Shown here piece after piece: positions 42,914 to 55,229 of a DNA stretch of 64,000 nucleotides. The stretch covers positions 349,702,442 to 349,766,441 of the forward strand of contig CM019063.1 of assembly GCA_009667805.1 (NCBI GenBank), given 5' to 3'. The position numbers were made by a program, and so were the translations under genes. The notes beneath the pieces are model-generated. The model was not told the origin of the DNA. It ran no database searches and saw only the letters and a program-made list of their open reading frames with translations. How positions within the stretch are numbered: position 1 is the first letter of the stretch; every line of letters begins with the position of its first letter. Source of the stretch: Leptobrachium leishanense (lineage: Eukaryota; Chordata; Amphibia; Anura; Megophryidae).

Positions 42914-43092
42914 CAGTGGTTCCCAAACCCAGTCCTCAAGTACCCCTAACAGGCCAGGTTTTAAGGAGTGCCTTGGGGAAATGCAGGCTGAATCCTGCAA
43001 TCCATGAGCAGCAAATCCGATCACCTGTGCTGTGCTTCAGCTGGAAAACCTGACCCTTGGGGGTACTTGAGGACCGCTGTTGGGAACCACTG
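42914..43092. mobile_element. Short fold-back hAT MITE
   Basis: CAGTGGTTCCCAAACCCAGT and the inverted end TTGGGAACCACTG form a 179-bp near-palindrome. GACTAGAA (42906-42913) and GCCTAGAA (43093-43100) are an 8-bp duplication with one change. This type is widespread in vertebrates. Confidence 0.8.
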
Positions 43093-43232
43093 GCCTAGAA
43101 TCTAAAAACCTCACCTTTTCTCATGTGTTACGGTCTCCCCAGCTGTATTCTGGCTCTGCATGGTTTTGTTATAGGAAGCAGCATTTGCGATTAACATGCA
43201 AACTGGCAGATGACTTAATTTTTTTCTGCGTT

Positions 43233-44303
43233 GACTATATTGCCAAAAGTATTCGCTCACCTGCCTTGACTCGCATATGAACTGACTCGCATATGAAGTG
43301 ACATCCCATTCCTAATCCATAGGGTTCGATATGACGTTGGTCCACCCGTTGCAGCTATAACGGCTTCAACTCTTCTGGGAAGGCTGTCCACAAGGTTTAG
43401 AACTGTGTTTATGGGAATTTTTGACCATTCTTCCAGAAGTGCATTTGTGCGGTCACACACTGATGTTGGACGAAAAGGCCTGGCTCTCAGTCTCCGCTCT
43501 AATTCATCCCAAAGGTGTTCTATCGGGTTGAGGTCAGGACTCTGTGCAGGCCAGTTAAGTTCATCTACACCAGACTCTGTCATCCATGCCTTTTATGGAC
43601 CTTGCTTTGTGCACTGGTGCACAGTCATGTTGGAAGAGGAAGGGGCCAGCTCCAAACTGTTCCCACAAAGTTGGTAGCATGGAATTGTCCAAAATGTCTT
43701 GGTATGCTGAAGCATTCAGAGTTCCTTTCACTGGAACTAAGGGGCCAAGCCCAGCTCCTGAAGAACAACCCCACACCATAATCCCCCCTCCACCAAACTT
43801 TACACTTGGCACAATGCAGTTAGACAAGTACCGTTCTCCTGGCAACCACCAAACCCAAACTCATCCATCAGATTGCCAGATAGAAAAGCGTTATTCGTCA
43901 CTCCAGAGAACGCGTCTCCACTGCTCTAGAGTCCAGTGGCAGCGTGCTTTACACCACTGCATCTGACACTTTGCATTGCACTTGGTGATGTATGGCTTGG
44001 ATGCAGCTGCTCGGCCATGGAAACCCATTCCATGAAGCTCTCTGCTTACTGTTCTTGAGCTAATCTGAAGGCCACATGAAGTAGGAGGAAATTTCACAAC
44101 TGGATTTGTTGCACAGGTGGCATCCTATCACAGTTCCACCCTGGAATTCACTGAGCTCCTTTGAGCGACCGATTCTTTCACAAATGTTTGTAAAAACAGT
44201 CTGCATGCCTAGGTGCTTGATTTTATATGTGGCCATGGAAGTGATTGGAACACCGGATTCCGATTATTTGGATGGGTGAGCGAATACTTTTGGCAATATA
44301 GTG
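43233..44303 (-). mobile_element. Tc1-like transposon, second family
   Basis: Terminal repeats contain ATATTGCCAAAAGTATTCGC at both ends, with TA at 44304-44305. The minus-strand transposase spans about 44100 to 43270 in three frames. It is 1071 bp, a little shorter than usual, with part of the 5' coding region deleted. Confidence 0.8.
43270..44100 (-). pseudogene. Tc1 transposase with DDE motifs but frameshifts
   Basis: Minus-strand pieces in order: RTVSRELHGMGFHGRAA and VLWSDE (43891-44097), then [15 protein letters not shown] and [13 protein letters not shown] (43561-43845), then LNWPAQSPDLNPIEHLWDEL (43257-43583). All three catalytic acids (SDE, QHDCAP, PIEHLW) are visible, but at least two frame breaks and the lost N-terminal half make it non-functional. 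Confidence 0.8.
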
Positions 44304-45736
44304 TATGTTTGAAAAAATATATAAACCCAAGTGAAAAACATTTAAGATTCACGAACAATAATAGACACAATAATGGACACACTTCAATAAATATAACACG
44401 GCTTGACCTTCACTTTACAAAAGCAGCAAAGCGCTCAGGTGAGGTCTTGGCAAACCTGTCAATGATTTTATCTTTGTCACTTTTTATGTTTAATGAAACT
44501 TGTTTTTCTACAGCAATGAGCATCAGTGGCTCTAGGTTTTGCTGTGACAGTGATCTTAATCTGGAGTTCAGGATTTTCAACTTGGAAGAGGATCTTTCAC
44601 ATGTACACTGTGTGGTGCTCAAAGTCAATGGTATGCTGAGTAAAAATCAATATGCCAAAAACAGATTTTCAAAGGCCACAGAACACAGTCTGTATTGATA
44701 GAGCAATCTGAAAGCACATGATACACAATTCTTGCTATAAAGAAGGATTCCAGCAAGAGTGGATGTTGATGGCTCAGAGGTAGAGCTGGGGTCTTGCTCT
44801 TCTAAATCCGAATCTCAAGCTTCACTCTCCTCTTCATCACTTTCATCTAACAGGCCTTTGCGGATGTTTTTGTAACTGGACGCAAATGAAAGTAATTCTT
44901 CACGTAGGGCGACTGGATCTATTTCTGTAACTGCATCTGAAATAACGTTTAAATGGATTTTGTCTGAAGAAGCCAGTATTTCATCAAATCTATTTGGATC
45001 CGAACAAGACATTTACTTTCAAAGTTCTCCATGAGTTAAACACCTAGACTTCACACTTTCCAAAACAGTGTCAAGGATAACATTGTAACATGAAATTTCA
45101 AAGTTTTTCCTGTTGTCAGTACCTTCAGCAGTTCTGGTTGATCTTAGTTCAGAAAGGCTTTTATTCAAATGAATGTTGTCATCTGCCAATTTCCCATTCA
45201 TATTATCAATAAATGTACTTGCAGACTGGAAAACCGCAGCAAAATCCCTGCATATTTTATTTAGACGCATTACAGCATCGTCCACCATTCAATTGCCTGG
45301 ATGAAATCAAGGCCTGTAGTTTGCAGATAATCTGATACAGGGGTAGTGATGTCAAATACTCTAATAAAAGTAAAAGCTGCCAGGATGGTTTCAAATTTGC
45401 AAAGGTTTTTACTCCATTTCAGAGCTTCATGGCGAACAGAGGATCGAAAATCCATTGCGTCGCTTACTTCTTTCAAGATTAGAACAAGGTCTGAACATAA
45501 TTCGTTGGAGTGATCGTCGAAACTTCCAAATATTTTTCTCTCTAGCTCTGCTTGACCACCTTGTTTTTCCAGTACGTTCAAACTTTTTACGTTTAGAACG
45601 GTCAGTCTTTCCTCTCATATGGTCTTCCCAGAGTTTCATCCTTTTGTATGACTCATTGAAGAAAGTTGATAAGTTACTAAGGCCGAAATAGACTGACTGC
45701 TGGAACACATACAGTACTTGCATCTCCAATACCTCT

Positions 45737-47101
45737 GAGCGCTGTTACATTCAGTTACTGTAACAGCTGAGCCTGATACATTGTACTGAGAGATAATATA
45801 ACAAGCACCCGATCTCACAGCCACTGTATTTAAAGGGCTAAAAAAAAGTTCCTCTCTGTATAATATATAGAACATCTCCTGCATTAATGTTCCTCTGTAT
45901 AATGTATAGAGCATCCTCCTGCATTAATACCCCTCTCTGTATAATGTATACAACATCCACCTGCATTAATTCATACCCCTCTGTATAATGTATACAACAT
46001 CCTCCTGAATTAATGTCCCTCTCTGTATAGAACATCCTCCTCAATTTATACCTTTTTTGCATAATGTATATAACATCCTCCTGCATTAAAACCCCTCTCT
46101 GTATAATGTATATAACATCCTCCTGCATTAATTAATGCCCCTCTCTGTATAGAACATCCTACTGCATTGGAATGTGGAGGGTGCAGAACTTCGGAATGCA
46201 ATGCTTATCCAGCACAGGAGAGGGAACTTTTACTTAAACTTTGTATCTCTGTGGGGGAGACAGACAGGAATATAAAAGCAGGGGAGAGGGAAAATATTAA
46301 CATAATTCGGTCTGAAAGCTCAGAGATGACTGGTGCAAATTTATTATTATAATAAAATAAAGCACTTTAAATCCAGGGAAAAGATTCAAATAAATCACAC
46401 TGAAGGCTCATAATGACAGAGTAACTGTGAGAGCTGTATACTAAATGTATCAGACGTAAAAAAAAACTTTAGAACAAGCAGCACTGGGAGAGGAGAGGGG
46501 CTTTATATAAAACGTGTGTTATAGATGAGGAAAGTGGGATAGTGCTCCTGGATAATATAAAATGTATCAGACCTAAGCCCCTATTATGCAGAGTGGGAGG
46601 GGGGATAACACACGTTTTATAAAGTCCCTCTCTTCTCCCTGTGCTGCTTGTTATAAAGGGGTTTTTACTATCCTGCCCTCCTCTGTCATTGGCTTTCAGT
46701 GTGATTTATTTGAATGTTTTCCCTCTCCAGCTGCTTTTATCATCTTGTCTGCCTCATAGACATGCAAGGGTTAAGTAAAGGTTTCCGTTCCTGTGCTGTC
46801 TGTGCTGCGAGTGAGTATTCTGGAGCTCTATCACTGTCAGATTTTTGGGTAGGGGTCGGGAAGGATTACGCATACAAACCTTTTCTGTAGCTTTGCGATG
46901 TTGCACTCTTCATTGCTGGTCTCCTTCACTCATCAATGTAATATCACAGAAAGGACTGAAACTAAAATGTAGTGCATTTTAGTTTAGTTTCTTTCGTTTT
47001 TTTGTACTGAGCAGTTTCGTATCTCTCGAGTCATACGAACACTAAATTATCCCAAAATTCGGACTAAATCGTTTTAGTACTAAAACGAATGCACATGTCT
47101 A
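45737..47101. mobile_element. Non-autonomous hAT element, truncated copy 1
   Basis: The right end AAAACGAATGCACATGTCTA is intact at 47082-47101. The left end is missing compared with the copy at 47250-48860, which it otherwise parallels block by block. It includes short CCTCCTGCATTAAT / CTCTGTATAATGTATA tandem units (45860-46160). Confidence 0.7.
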
Positions 47102-47249
47102 GTGAATATGTGTAGGATGAACTTCCTTTATCAATGCCTGCAAACCTGTTTAGGTTCCACTCATATAAGCTGCTCCATCAAAAGAATCACCAATGCACTT
47201 TTCATGATTGAGTCCAGTCGCTGACAGTGATTCCCTGAGTAACGCATGT

Positions 47250-48860
47250 TAGACATGTGCACAGCACAAAATTTCGTTTTGAACTAATGGATTAGTCCTA
47301 AAATGCAATTTATTTAGTTGCTAAAGAAATTCGTTTTCAGTTCTTTAGTATGAAAACTAATTTCATTCTTCCGAAAACCAGTGGATACAATTACTATTGT
47401 AGTGGCTCCTCAGAGGGCTGAGATCGCTGCTTGTTACAGTATCTCTCACTCTCAGCACAATGTGTCAGGCAAAGCTGTTACAGTAACTGACTGCTGCTCA
47501 TCACAGTGCTCAGAGTTTCAGTAAAACTAGTAAATAATATTTTTATATATAAGAGGTTAGAACAATATTATTTCCATGTTTTACTGAAACTCTGAGCGCT
47601 GTTACAGTCAGTTACTGTAACAGCTGAGCCTGATATATTGTATTGAGAGATAATATAACAAGCAGCCGATCTCAGCGCTCACAGCCACTGGATTTAAAGG
47701 GCTAAAAAAAAGACTCCTCTATGTATAATGTATAGAACATCCTCCTGCATTGATTAATACCCCCTCTGTATAATGTATAGAATATCCTCCTGAATTAATT
47801 AATGTCCCTCTCTGTATAGAATATCCTCCTCAATTTATAACTTTCTCTGTATAATGTATATAACATCCTCCTGCATTAATATCCCTCTCTGTATAATGTA
47901 TAGAACATCCTACTGCATTGGCATGTGGAGGGTGCAGAACTTCGGAATGCAATGCTTATCCAGCACAGGAGAGGGAACTTTTACTTAAATTTTGTATCTC
48001 TGTGGGGGAGACACAGGAATATAAAAGCAGGGGAGAGGGAAAATATTAACGTAAATTGGTCTGAAAGCTCAGAGAAGAGATGACTGGTGTAAATGTATTT
48101 TTATAATAAAATAAAGCACTTTAAATCCAGGGAAAACATTCAAATAAATCACACTGAAGGCTCATAATGACAGAGTAACTGCGAAAGCTGGATACTAAAT
48201 GTATCAGACGTAAAAAAAAACCTTTATAACAAGCAGCACTGGGAGAGGAGAGGGACTTTATATAAAACGTGTATTATAGATGAGGAAAGGGGGATAGTGC
48301 TCCTGGATAATATAAATTGTATCAGACCTAAGCCCCTATTATGCAGAGCGGGAGGGGAGATAACACATGTTTTATAAAGTCCCTCCCTTCTCCCAGCGCT
48401 GCTTGTTATAAAGGGGTTTTTACTATCCAGCCCTCCTCTGACATTAGCTTTCAGTGTGATTTTATTTGAATGTTTTCCTTCTCCAGCTGCTTTTATCATC
48501 TTGTCTGCCTCAAAGACATGCAAGGGTTAAGTAAAGGTTTCCTCTCCTGTGCTGGCTGTCTGTGCTGCAAGTGAGTATTCTGGAGCTCTATCACTGTCAG
48601 ATTTTCGGGTAGGGGTCAGGAAGGATTACGCATACAAACCTTTTCTGTAGCTTTGCGATGTTGCGCTCTTCATTGCTGGTCTCCTTCAATCATCAATGTA
48701 ATATCACAAAAAGGACTGAAACTAAAATGTAGTGCATTTTATTTTAGTTCCTTTCGTTTTTTGTACTGAGCAGTTCCGTATCTCTTGAGTCATACTAAAA
48801 CTAAATTATCCCAAAATTCGGACTAAATCGTTTTAGTACTAAAACGAATGCACATGTCTA
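47250..48860. mobile_element. Non-autonomous hAT element, complete copy 2
   Basis: Ends TAGACATGTGCA and TGCACATGTCTA lie between perfect 8-bp duplications ACGCATGT (47242-47249 and 48861-48868). The 1611-bp interior has inverted blocks around the GAGCGCTGTTACAGTCAGTT region and no transposase. Confidence 0.85.
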
Positions 48861-50039
48861 ACGCATGTAGGTTTTTACTACTTCTGTCTTCAACAGTGAC
48901 TAGACGCAGTAATCTTTCCTTCACCTTATCACCAGCAACATACCTAACAATAGCACACTGATCATGAGCGGATACATCTTGCGTTGAGTCCATTTGAATG
49001 GAAAATATTCCAGGACTCTCCACTTCTTTGACTATTTCATCCTTTAACATGTCACCAATAATAGCAAATAACTTGTTGATTGTAGATTTGCTGAGAAAAG
49101 TTACAAGCTTTCCTCTTCCCTTTTTTGATGGATCAGGTGTCTTTGCTTTCTGTATAACATTAGCTAAATGCGCTTTTAAGACTAGACTGTAGTCAGCAAG
49201 AAGCTTCAGTCTCCAGGAAAATACCACGATTTTCTAGATGGTCCTCATCAAACACTTCGGCCACAGACTCAACATGACTACTTCTGTATGGTAGTGCTTG
49301 AACACAGGTGAAAAAAACTATCTATTATGTGACTTACAATAGCACGGCGTTGAAGTACTTGTTGATTTCTAAGAGTCATCTGACTACTTAACAATTTGTG
49401 CTTGATGGATTTTCCTTTCATATTTGGGAAATTGGTGTCACTTGCTTGTGTATGGCATTGAGAGTTCTCATGTTCCATTAATCTTGTTGTGATGTGCCTC
49501 CAGTCGCTGCAAACTTGTATTAATGGAGTCTGTTTTTACTTTTCCGGTTTATAAAATAAGCAATTGGAACAATGTACACTGCTTGTTTTTTCATTAAAGG
49601 TAACCCTTCTTCTATGAACATTAGTCCCTTGTATGCCTTTTCGGTGGTAAACAACCTTATCATTAAATGGTGTGTTGTCTATTGGCTGGTTAGGATGGCA
49701 GTCCCAAAACCTTTCCATAGTAATGCCAGCTTTGTGCAAGCCTTGTCCATGGTGAAAGTAGTCTTCTGTTAATGGTGTACTTTCCGGTCCTGATGGCATT
49801 TTGGCGGTCAGAGGTGCAAGAGTATCTTATTCATTTGGTAGACACATTTCAACACTAGATTCTGTTTCAGGATGTCGAATAACTTCTTCTGGAACCGATT
49901 CCATTGTTTCATCAGTGATCTCAACAGGAGCATCTTATCTTCCTTTGGAACTTCAGATTTTTTTTCCCAAAAAATTTATAAATTTTGCTAGATGACACAT
50001 TTTCTCTGCCTGCTTATCTTTCTTTTCATGGCACCACTT

Positions 50040-50560
50040 TTTTGCTTAAGATCCAGACATTGCTAGTATTTTTGAACCTGGCAATAAAATGATCTAATCA
50101 ATTTGGCTGCACTTCAGGTAATTTTTTTCAAAGCACATAAACCCTTCATTTGTTACCACAAAGACAGGACTGGATTAACAAAGGGTTTACAGGAGCTTCA
50201 GCTCCAGGCAATTACCCCAAAATAGGCCCAGTTGAAACTTGCCTATGTGAATTCAACACAACGATCTTAAGAGGGATAGGGTAGAGGTGGGAAGAATGTG
50301 GCAAATACATGATCCAGATGAGAAGAATGGGGCAGAGGGACAATTCAATATTTTACTATAGTCGCTAGTTCACAAATAATCGAGTACCACCGCAGTAAAC
50401 CTCTCTGAAATGTGCACTGTGTAACAGCACCACAGCAATAAAACTCACAGTAATGTGCACTGTGTAAGAGCACGCAAAACCGGGGGCCCTCGGGCAGTGC
50501 CCTAGTGCCCGATGGGTCAGTCCACCCCTGTTCATGTCCAATGATGAGGAATATAGCTTG
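50040..50560. repeat. hAT-end and minisatellite mixture
   Basis: GCTCCACAGCAATAAAACTC-type minisatellite units occur at 50390-50480. GATGGGTCAGTCCACCCCTG at 50512-50531 is a hAT-like right end. A possible left end CAGGACTGGATTAAC at 50167 is imperfect, and no duplication was confirmed. Confidence 0.45.
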
Positions 50561-50990
50561 TATTCTAAAATACGTACCTCTTCCTACCGAATTAACATAA
50601 TGTGTTTGTGGCAAAGATACTGTCATGAGATCCAAGGAACACACCGAGCTGGGTTCAACATGTGTTTATTGCAGCAGCTAACACAAGGGGCGACAAGCTG
50701 TTTGCATCCTCTCTCTGAGGTGTCTTCCTCATTCTGCCGTCAGAGCCGCCCCTTCCTCTTTCACTCCTGGCTCTCAGCACATCTCCTTTTTAATAACAAT
50801 ACATTTTTCTTAAACCGTCAATAAAACAAACAGAAGCACACACAATTACAGATAAATGGACAATGCTGTCTTGGACATCGGGGTAGACTACCCTAGTCCA
50901 CAGTGACTATGGGATTATTCTGCCCACTCTTCCAGTCACTGTTCTAACTACAGCGCTAATCTCGGTAGCGCGCTGGAAGCTTCATAACTC
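50560..50990. other. No gene seen
   Basis: This may be the 3' flank or LTR part of the gypsy copy that follows, because it ends near its C-terminus. No matching LTR was found. Confidence 0.35.
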
Positions 50991-50999
50991 TACCACTCA

Positions 51000-52055
51000 A
51001 AGTCATTTTGCAAGGACCCCCTCCAGATCACTATGAGAGCGGTTGTGACTCCATTGCAGGCAGTGATGTATCCTCGTCGCAATCTGGTTGCATTGCGGCT
51101 GCACTTAAGGCTGGAGAGTCCACTGGCTGTGGTTGCAAATTCTCGGCACTTAACTCCTCGGGAACCGGCTGAAGGTGCTGTCTATTGCGACGGGCAACAG
51201 TCCCTCCTTCTGTGGAGACCACATAGGACCTTGGCTCGGCAGCACGCCCTACAACTGTGCCTGGTGACTTCCACCTCCTTCCGTCGTCCAGTTTGACCCT
51301 GACATTCTGTCCTGGGTGAAGTTCAGGCAGAGAGCGCGCAGAGTATCTGTAGTTCCGCTTCGCCTCATTATCCCTCCTCCGAACATTCTCCGACTGACCA
51401 GGGGAGAAAGGCTGGAACGCACCCACCGAAGTGTGGTACGAATCTGTCTCCCCATCAACTGTGCCAGGCTACATCCCGTGGCCTAAATAGGAGTTCCCCT
51501 ATAAACCAGGAGGGCCAAATAAGGATCTGGTTGCTTCAAAACAAACTTTGCGGTCTGAACTGCCCTCTCAGCCATCCCATTGGCCTGAGGGTAATGTGGA
51601 CTGGAAGTAGAATGGGGGAAATCGTACAGGGTTATTCAGAGAGCGTGAAAAGCAGGAGAATGACTGGAGAATGAAAAATTCTAGGTCAAAATAGCCAAAC
51701 CAGAAAAATTCTCCCTTTCATCTCACTTTCCAAATCGTCTATTTTAACCAATAATTTTTCATTCTCCAGTCATTCTCCTGCTTTTCACGCTCTCTGAATA
51801 ACCCGGATAGTCTCCTCTGAAGGACTGGAACTTCATAGAAGCAAACTGTATTCCATTGTCACTTGCCAGCTCAGCCGGAACACCCCACCTGGCAAACATG
51901 CTCTTTAGACGCGTGATGACAGTCGCACTGGTCGCCTCAACTAACGGTACAATCTCAACATACCTGGAGTAGTAGTTTACAACAAGATACCTTTTCCCAT
52001 TGAGCTCACATAAATCTGGAGCAATCTTATGCCAGGGGCCCGCAGGCAGCGGGGT
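51000..52055 (-). pseudogene. Ty3/gypsy integrase, interrupted by a MITE
   Basis: Minus-strand order: the core with [20 protein letters not shown] (about 52015), [12 protein letters not shown] (about 51870) and, beyond the MITE at 51629-51804, [20 protein letters not shown] (about 51600), which give the D, D and E regions. The C-terminal part is [20 protein letters not shown] and [20 protein letters not shown] (51426-51031). The sequence differs from the chromodomain gypsy at 14144, and no chromodomain follows. Frame breaks near 51430-51480 and the MITE inactivate it. Confidence 0.75.
51629..51804. mobile_element. Fold-back MITE, GGGTTATTCAGA family, copy 3
   Basis: A 176-bp near-palindrome with the same arms as 35640-35817, inserted between two parts of the gypsy integrase core. 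Confidence 0.8.
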
Positions 52056-52306
52056 AGAAATTAGATGCTCCCTCCTCTGTGTAGGCCATAGGCGACTCTA
52101 TAGGGGGGCAATTGCTGTATCTCCGTCCCTGTGCATCGTAAATGGACGATCAAGGTGTCGTTGGTTAGGGCAGATTCTGACCTTTCCAATGATGCCCAAC
52201 ATGACCATATTCAGTTTGAAGTAAAAGTCATAAAACATTAAATAATAACAAGCACTTACACTTAAACATTTTCACAGGGTTGAAATGGCTCAGCAGTGAT
52301 GAGGTT
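52056..52306. mobile_element. piggyBac-like element right-end fragment
   Basis: It ends GGCTCAGCAGTGATGAGG followed by TTAA. It contains CTGACCTTTCCAATGATGCC, a block shared with other family members. The left end is missing. Confidence 0.5.
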
Positions 52307-52309
52307 AAT

Positions 52310-52600
52310 GTTCAGACTATACATTACATTGTGTATTACGTTAGTTTTTGCCTTGGTTTAGTTGTATATTAAGGGTTAATGGGTAGGCTTCATCCCTAAC
52401 AGTATATATATTTTTTTTTTTATTAATGGCATTGTAGGGGTTAATGGGTAGGCTACATGCCTCACAGTGTATTCATTTCATGTTTTACCTTGATTAATGG
52501 CATATTCGGGGTTAAGGGGTTGCTAAATGCCACATTGTTTGTTATTTTTATTGTATTTCCCTGGGTTTATGGCATTTTAGGGGTTACTATGGAAGTTAGA
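52310..52600 (+). repeat. Degenerate tandem repeat of about 80-90 bp
   Basis: Three to four units share TTAATGGCAT, AGGGGTTAATGGGTAGGCT and a T-rich part. Confidence 0.6.
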
Positions 52601-52696
52601 ATCTAAATGGTCTAATCCTCTTTAGATCCTCTGCTTTTCGTCTCATTTCGGGGAATTAATTTTGCCAAAAATATAGTGAATTCCCTATTTAGCAAA

Positions 52697-52948
52697 TGGT
52701 CACCGTAATTTGCTAAATGTGGAGTCGCTGAAGCAGCAATCAGACATTCAGCGAAAACTGCCAAATTGTGGCAAATAAATTTAAGTATCGGGTTAGTACA
52801 ATAACAAGGTATCATTGCATCACATTAATCGGGAGTTTTGGAATCTTATTTGTATATATACTTATTTAGGGCAATATTACCTGGTGTGAGATAACCCTTG
52901 CCTTGGTCACCGTAATTTGCTAAATGTGGAGTCGCTGAAGCAGCAATC
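52697..52948 (+). repeat. 45-bp direct duplication
   Basis: TGGTCACCGTAATTTGCTAA through AAGCAGCAATC at 52697-52741 is repeated without change at 52904-52948. Confidence 0.85.
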
Positions 52949-52959
52949 GGGACGAGGGC

Positions 52960-53240
52960 GGGCAAAGCCAGCTGGATGATTCTGACTAAAAAAATCATCA
53001 GGTGTCCATCAATGAGCAACAGGAAAACAATAAAAAATAAAAGGGGGGAGACTTGAAAAAGGCAGGGTACTGCCCAATAATCCATGGTGTACATGGCTCG
53101 CCAAAGCAACCAAAAAGGAAACCCGGGGGCCTTGGAAGAGGCAACAAGGCCGGGAGAACTGGGGCTAAAAGGGCAGCCAGAGCCATGGTCGCTACCCCAA
53201 TGGCTCACCCAGGCTACTATCCAGTGTCGAAAAAAGAGGT
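52960..53240 (-). mobile_element. L1 3' region fragment
   Basis: The reverse complement resembles the non-coding 3' part of the L1 element at about 9800-10030 (for example GGCGAGCCATGTACACC against GGCGAGCCAGGAATGCC). Confidence 0.5.
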
Positions 53241-53635
53241 TTGTGAGGGTCCTGAGGATGAGCAGCTGCACTTGTGGCCTGCTCTACGGTGGAGCCCGCT
53301 CAGGTCTCACAGGGTTTTTGCTCGATTGTGCCATTACAGGGACGAATGCTCCATATGCAAATCGGCCTGCTCTCACACAAAAAGGGTGGGCAGTCAGGGG
53401 TGCGGAAATTTAAAAAAAATCTACTTGTCCAATGGACTAAAGTGGTAGCCCGATCTACTTGTCTCTCATGACAATCTACATGTCCAGATAACAAATATAA
53501 TTTCAACAAAATAGCATTAGGTCTTTATTCTTAACTACATAGAGAACAAACACATTAATGCGATCAAGAAAAACAGGTATTTAGTTTAAGTACAACACTT
53601 ATTGCATTGCAGTTTTCTCACACTCCAACCCACAC
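53241..53635. other. No gene seen; a hAT-like end
   Basis: CAGGGGTGCGGAAATTTAAA at about 53394 has the form of a hAT terminus, but its partner was not located. Confidence 0.35.
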
Positions 53636-53795
53636 ATTACAGATCACAGTAATGTGCAGTGTGAGCGTATCACACAGCAATAAATCTCCCAGTAATGTGC
53701 GTATCACACAGCTCCACGACAATAAAACTCACGCTCATACACACCGCATATTACTGTGAGTTTTACTGCTGTGGAGCCCTGTGATACAGTGTATC
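53636..53795. repeat. Palindromic minisatellite, third locus
   Basis: Units with CACAGCAATAAA, CAGTAATGTGC and the inverse TTACTGTGAGTTTTACTGCT, as at 14830-14985. Confidence 0.7.
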
Positions 53796-53819
53796 CTGAT
53801 ATTGCGGTGTCTGTGTCGT

Positions 53820-54360
53820 GACTCCCACTCCACCTACCCTCGTAAGGTGTTCCACTTGGCCGCACAGAGTCCGTACGGGTCGCTAAGTGGTCCCGGGCAG
53901 CCTCCAGGCTAGTCATCTGATCCTGCACAGCAGTCACCTGGGTCTGTATCTCAACAAGCTCCGCCTGCAAACTACCAATATCCACTTGCCAAGTGACCTT
54001 CATGTCAGCAAGCATCAGACGGAGATCACTCTTCGTAATCAGCTGATGAATGCCTGACTCCCCCCTCCCCCATAGAGATCTCAGGTAGGTATGGACCCCG
54101 GGGAAGCTGCCACAGGCTCACAGGGGACTCTCGGGCCTGCCTCACTGTCCTAGGAGTAGAACCCCCCCCCCCTTAACAGCAGGGGACTCCCAAGATGCTT
54201 CCTCCAAATTGGTCCCAGAACCCTCTTCCTCACTGGCATGGAGCGCCTGAAGCTGGGGGGGGACATGGTCTCCCATCCTCCTCCAGCGATTCTCCTATGT
54301 TCCGCTGACGGAGATCCTCCGCAAGAAAGAGCCTCTGGACAGACTTCTTACCCATGGCAC
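53820..54360 (-). pseudogene. L1 ORF1 N-terminal fragment
   Basis: A minus-strand ATG at 54355 starts MGKKSVQRLF, matching the MGKKSV start of the intact ORF1 at 8279. A coiled-coil stretch follows further down (VDIGSLQAELVEIQTQVTAV, about 53985-53930). The RNA-binding and C-terminal domains are missing. Frameshifts separate the two parts. Confidence 0.65.
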
Positions 54361-54639
54361 CTTGGTGGGATGGCTCCAAGCCGGTCTTCCCGCTATAACA
54401 GAAACACAGTACCTCCCGGGAGGCCACAAAGATGACCGCCCAATGCAGGCCACAAAAGTAGGCAGAGATCCTGGGTCAGGTGCAAACGCGTTAGGGAGGG
54501 TCCCCCTCGATCGGACCACTCCAATGTCCACGTGCTGGGGGGGAATACTGCGAGCAGGGGACGCAGTGGAGAGCTCAGCTTCTTGCGCCTGTTTTTATTT
54601 TAATAAAATACTGCATTTTGATATAACTTTAGTTTAATA

Positions 54640-54820
54640 AATAATTTAGTTTTATTGTTGTGGAGCTCTGTGATGCGCACATACACATCACACATTGCTG
54701 GGAGTTTTTTGCTGTGGAGCTCAGTGAAACAGTAATGCGTGTGGTTTGTGTGTGTGTGCATAGGTTTTATTGCTGTGGAGCTCTGTAATGTGCAGTGTGT
54801 ACAAGTGTACCACTAAGGTA
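54640..54820. repeat. Palindromic minisatellite, fourth locus
   Basis: Three units of TTTTATTGCTGTGGAGCTCT with variable spacers. Confidence 0.7.
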
Positions 54821-55225
54821 CAGTATCTTCTAAACTTAAAAGTGAGCGGCAGCTTCCCACGTGTGCCACAGGAACTTGGTGTGCCGTGGCGCAGCCATAG
54901 ATGCAATAAGCATTTTTTATTTTGCTGCATTGTGTTTTATGATGAATAATATAACTATGTATAAAACCCCAATGACTTTGCTCGCAGCGTGGAAAATGAG
55001 AAGGTGAGTAACGGCAGTGGTATTGCTAATTTTATACGCGACAAATGGGCAGTGCCATTGCTTAGGAACAAAAGATTAGTCTTTTCATTTACAGGAAAAA
55101 GTCAAACGGTTTAATAAACATATGAACAGTTTGAAATTTTGCATGCGGCCCCATGGGATATAAAATCTTGTCCAGTGGCCCTCAGGTAATTTGAATTTGA
55201 GACCCCTGGTCTATGGTATACAAAC
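54821..55225. other. No gene seen; hAT-end-like phrase
   Basis: AATTTGAGACCCCTG near 55194-55208 resembles a hAT right end. Nothing else was recognised. Confidence 0.35.
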
Positions 55226-55229
55226 TACT

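Larger units (their letters stand above)
44400..49990 (-). pseudogene. hAT transposase (ZMYM1/TTF-finger type), split by two insertions
   Basis: Minus-strand parts in order: an N-terminal TTF-type zinc finger and linker (about 49800-49280, with SSVHCSNCLFY), then a block with LKAHLANVIQKAK and the early catalytic region IFSIQMDSTQDVSAHDQC (49227-48870). A short island at 47102-47249 has CIGDSFDGAAYMSG. The last part (45735-44405) has KFFERTGKTRW-like sequence and ends with CERSSSKLKILNSRLRSLSQ, the hAT dimerisation-region signature. Stops and frameshifts are frequent. The two gaps are insertions of one related non-autonomous family. Confidence 0.75.
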
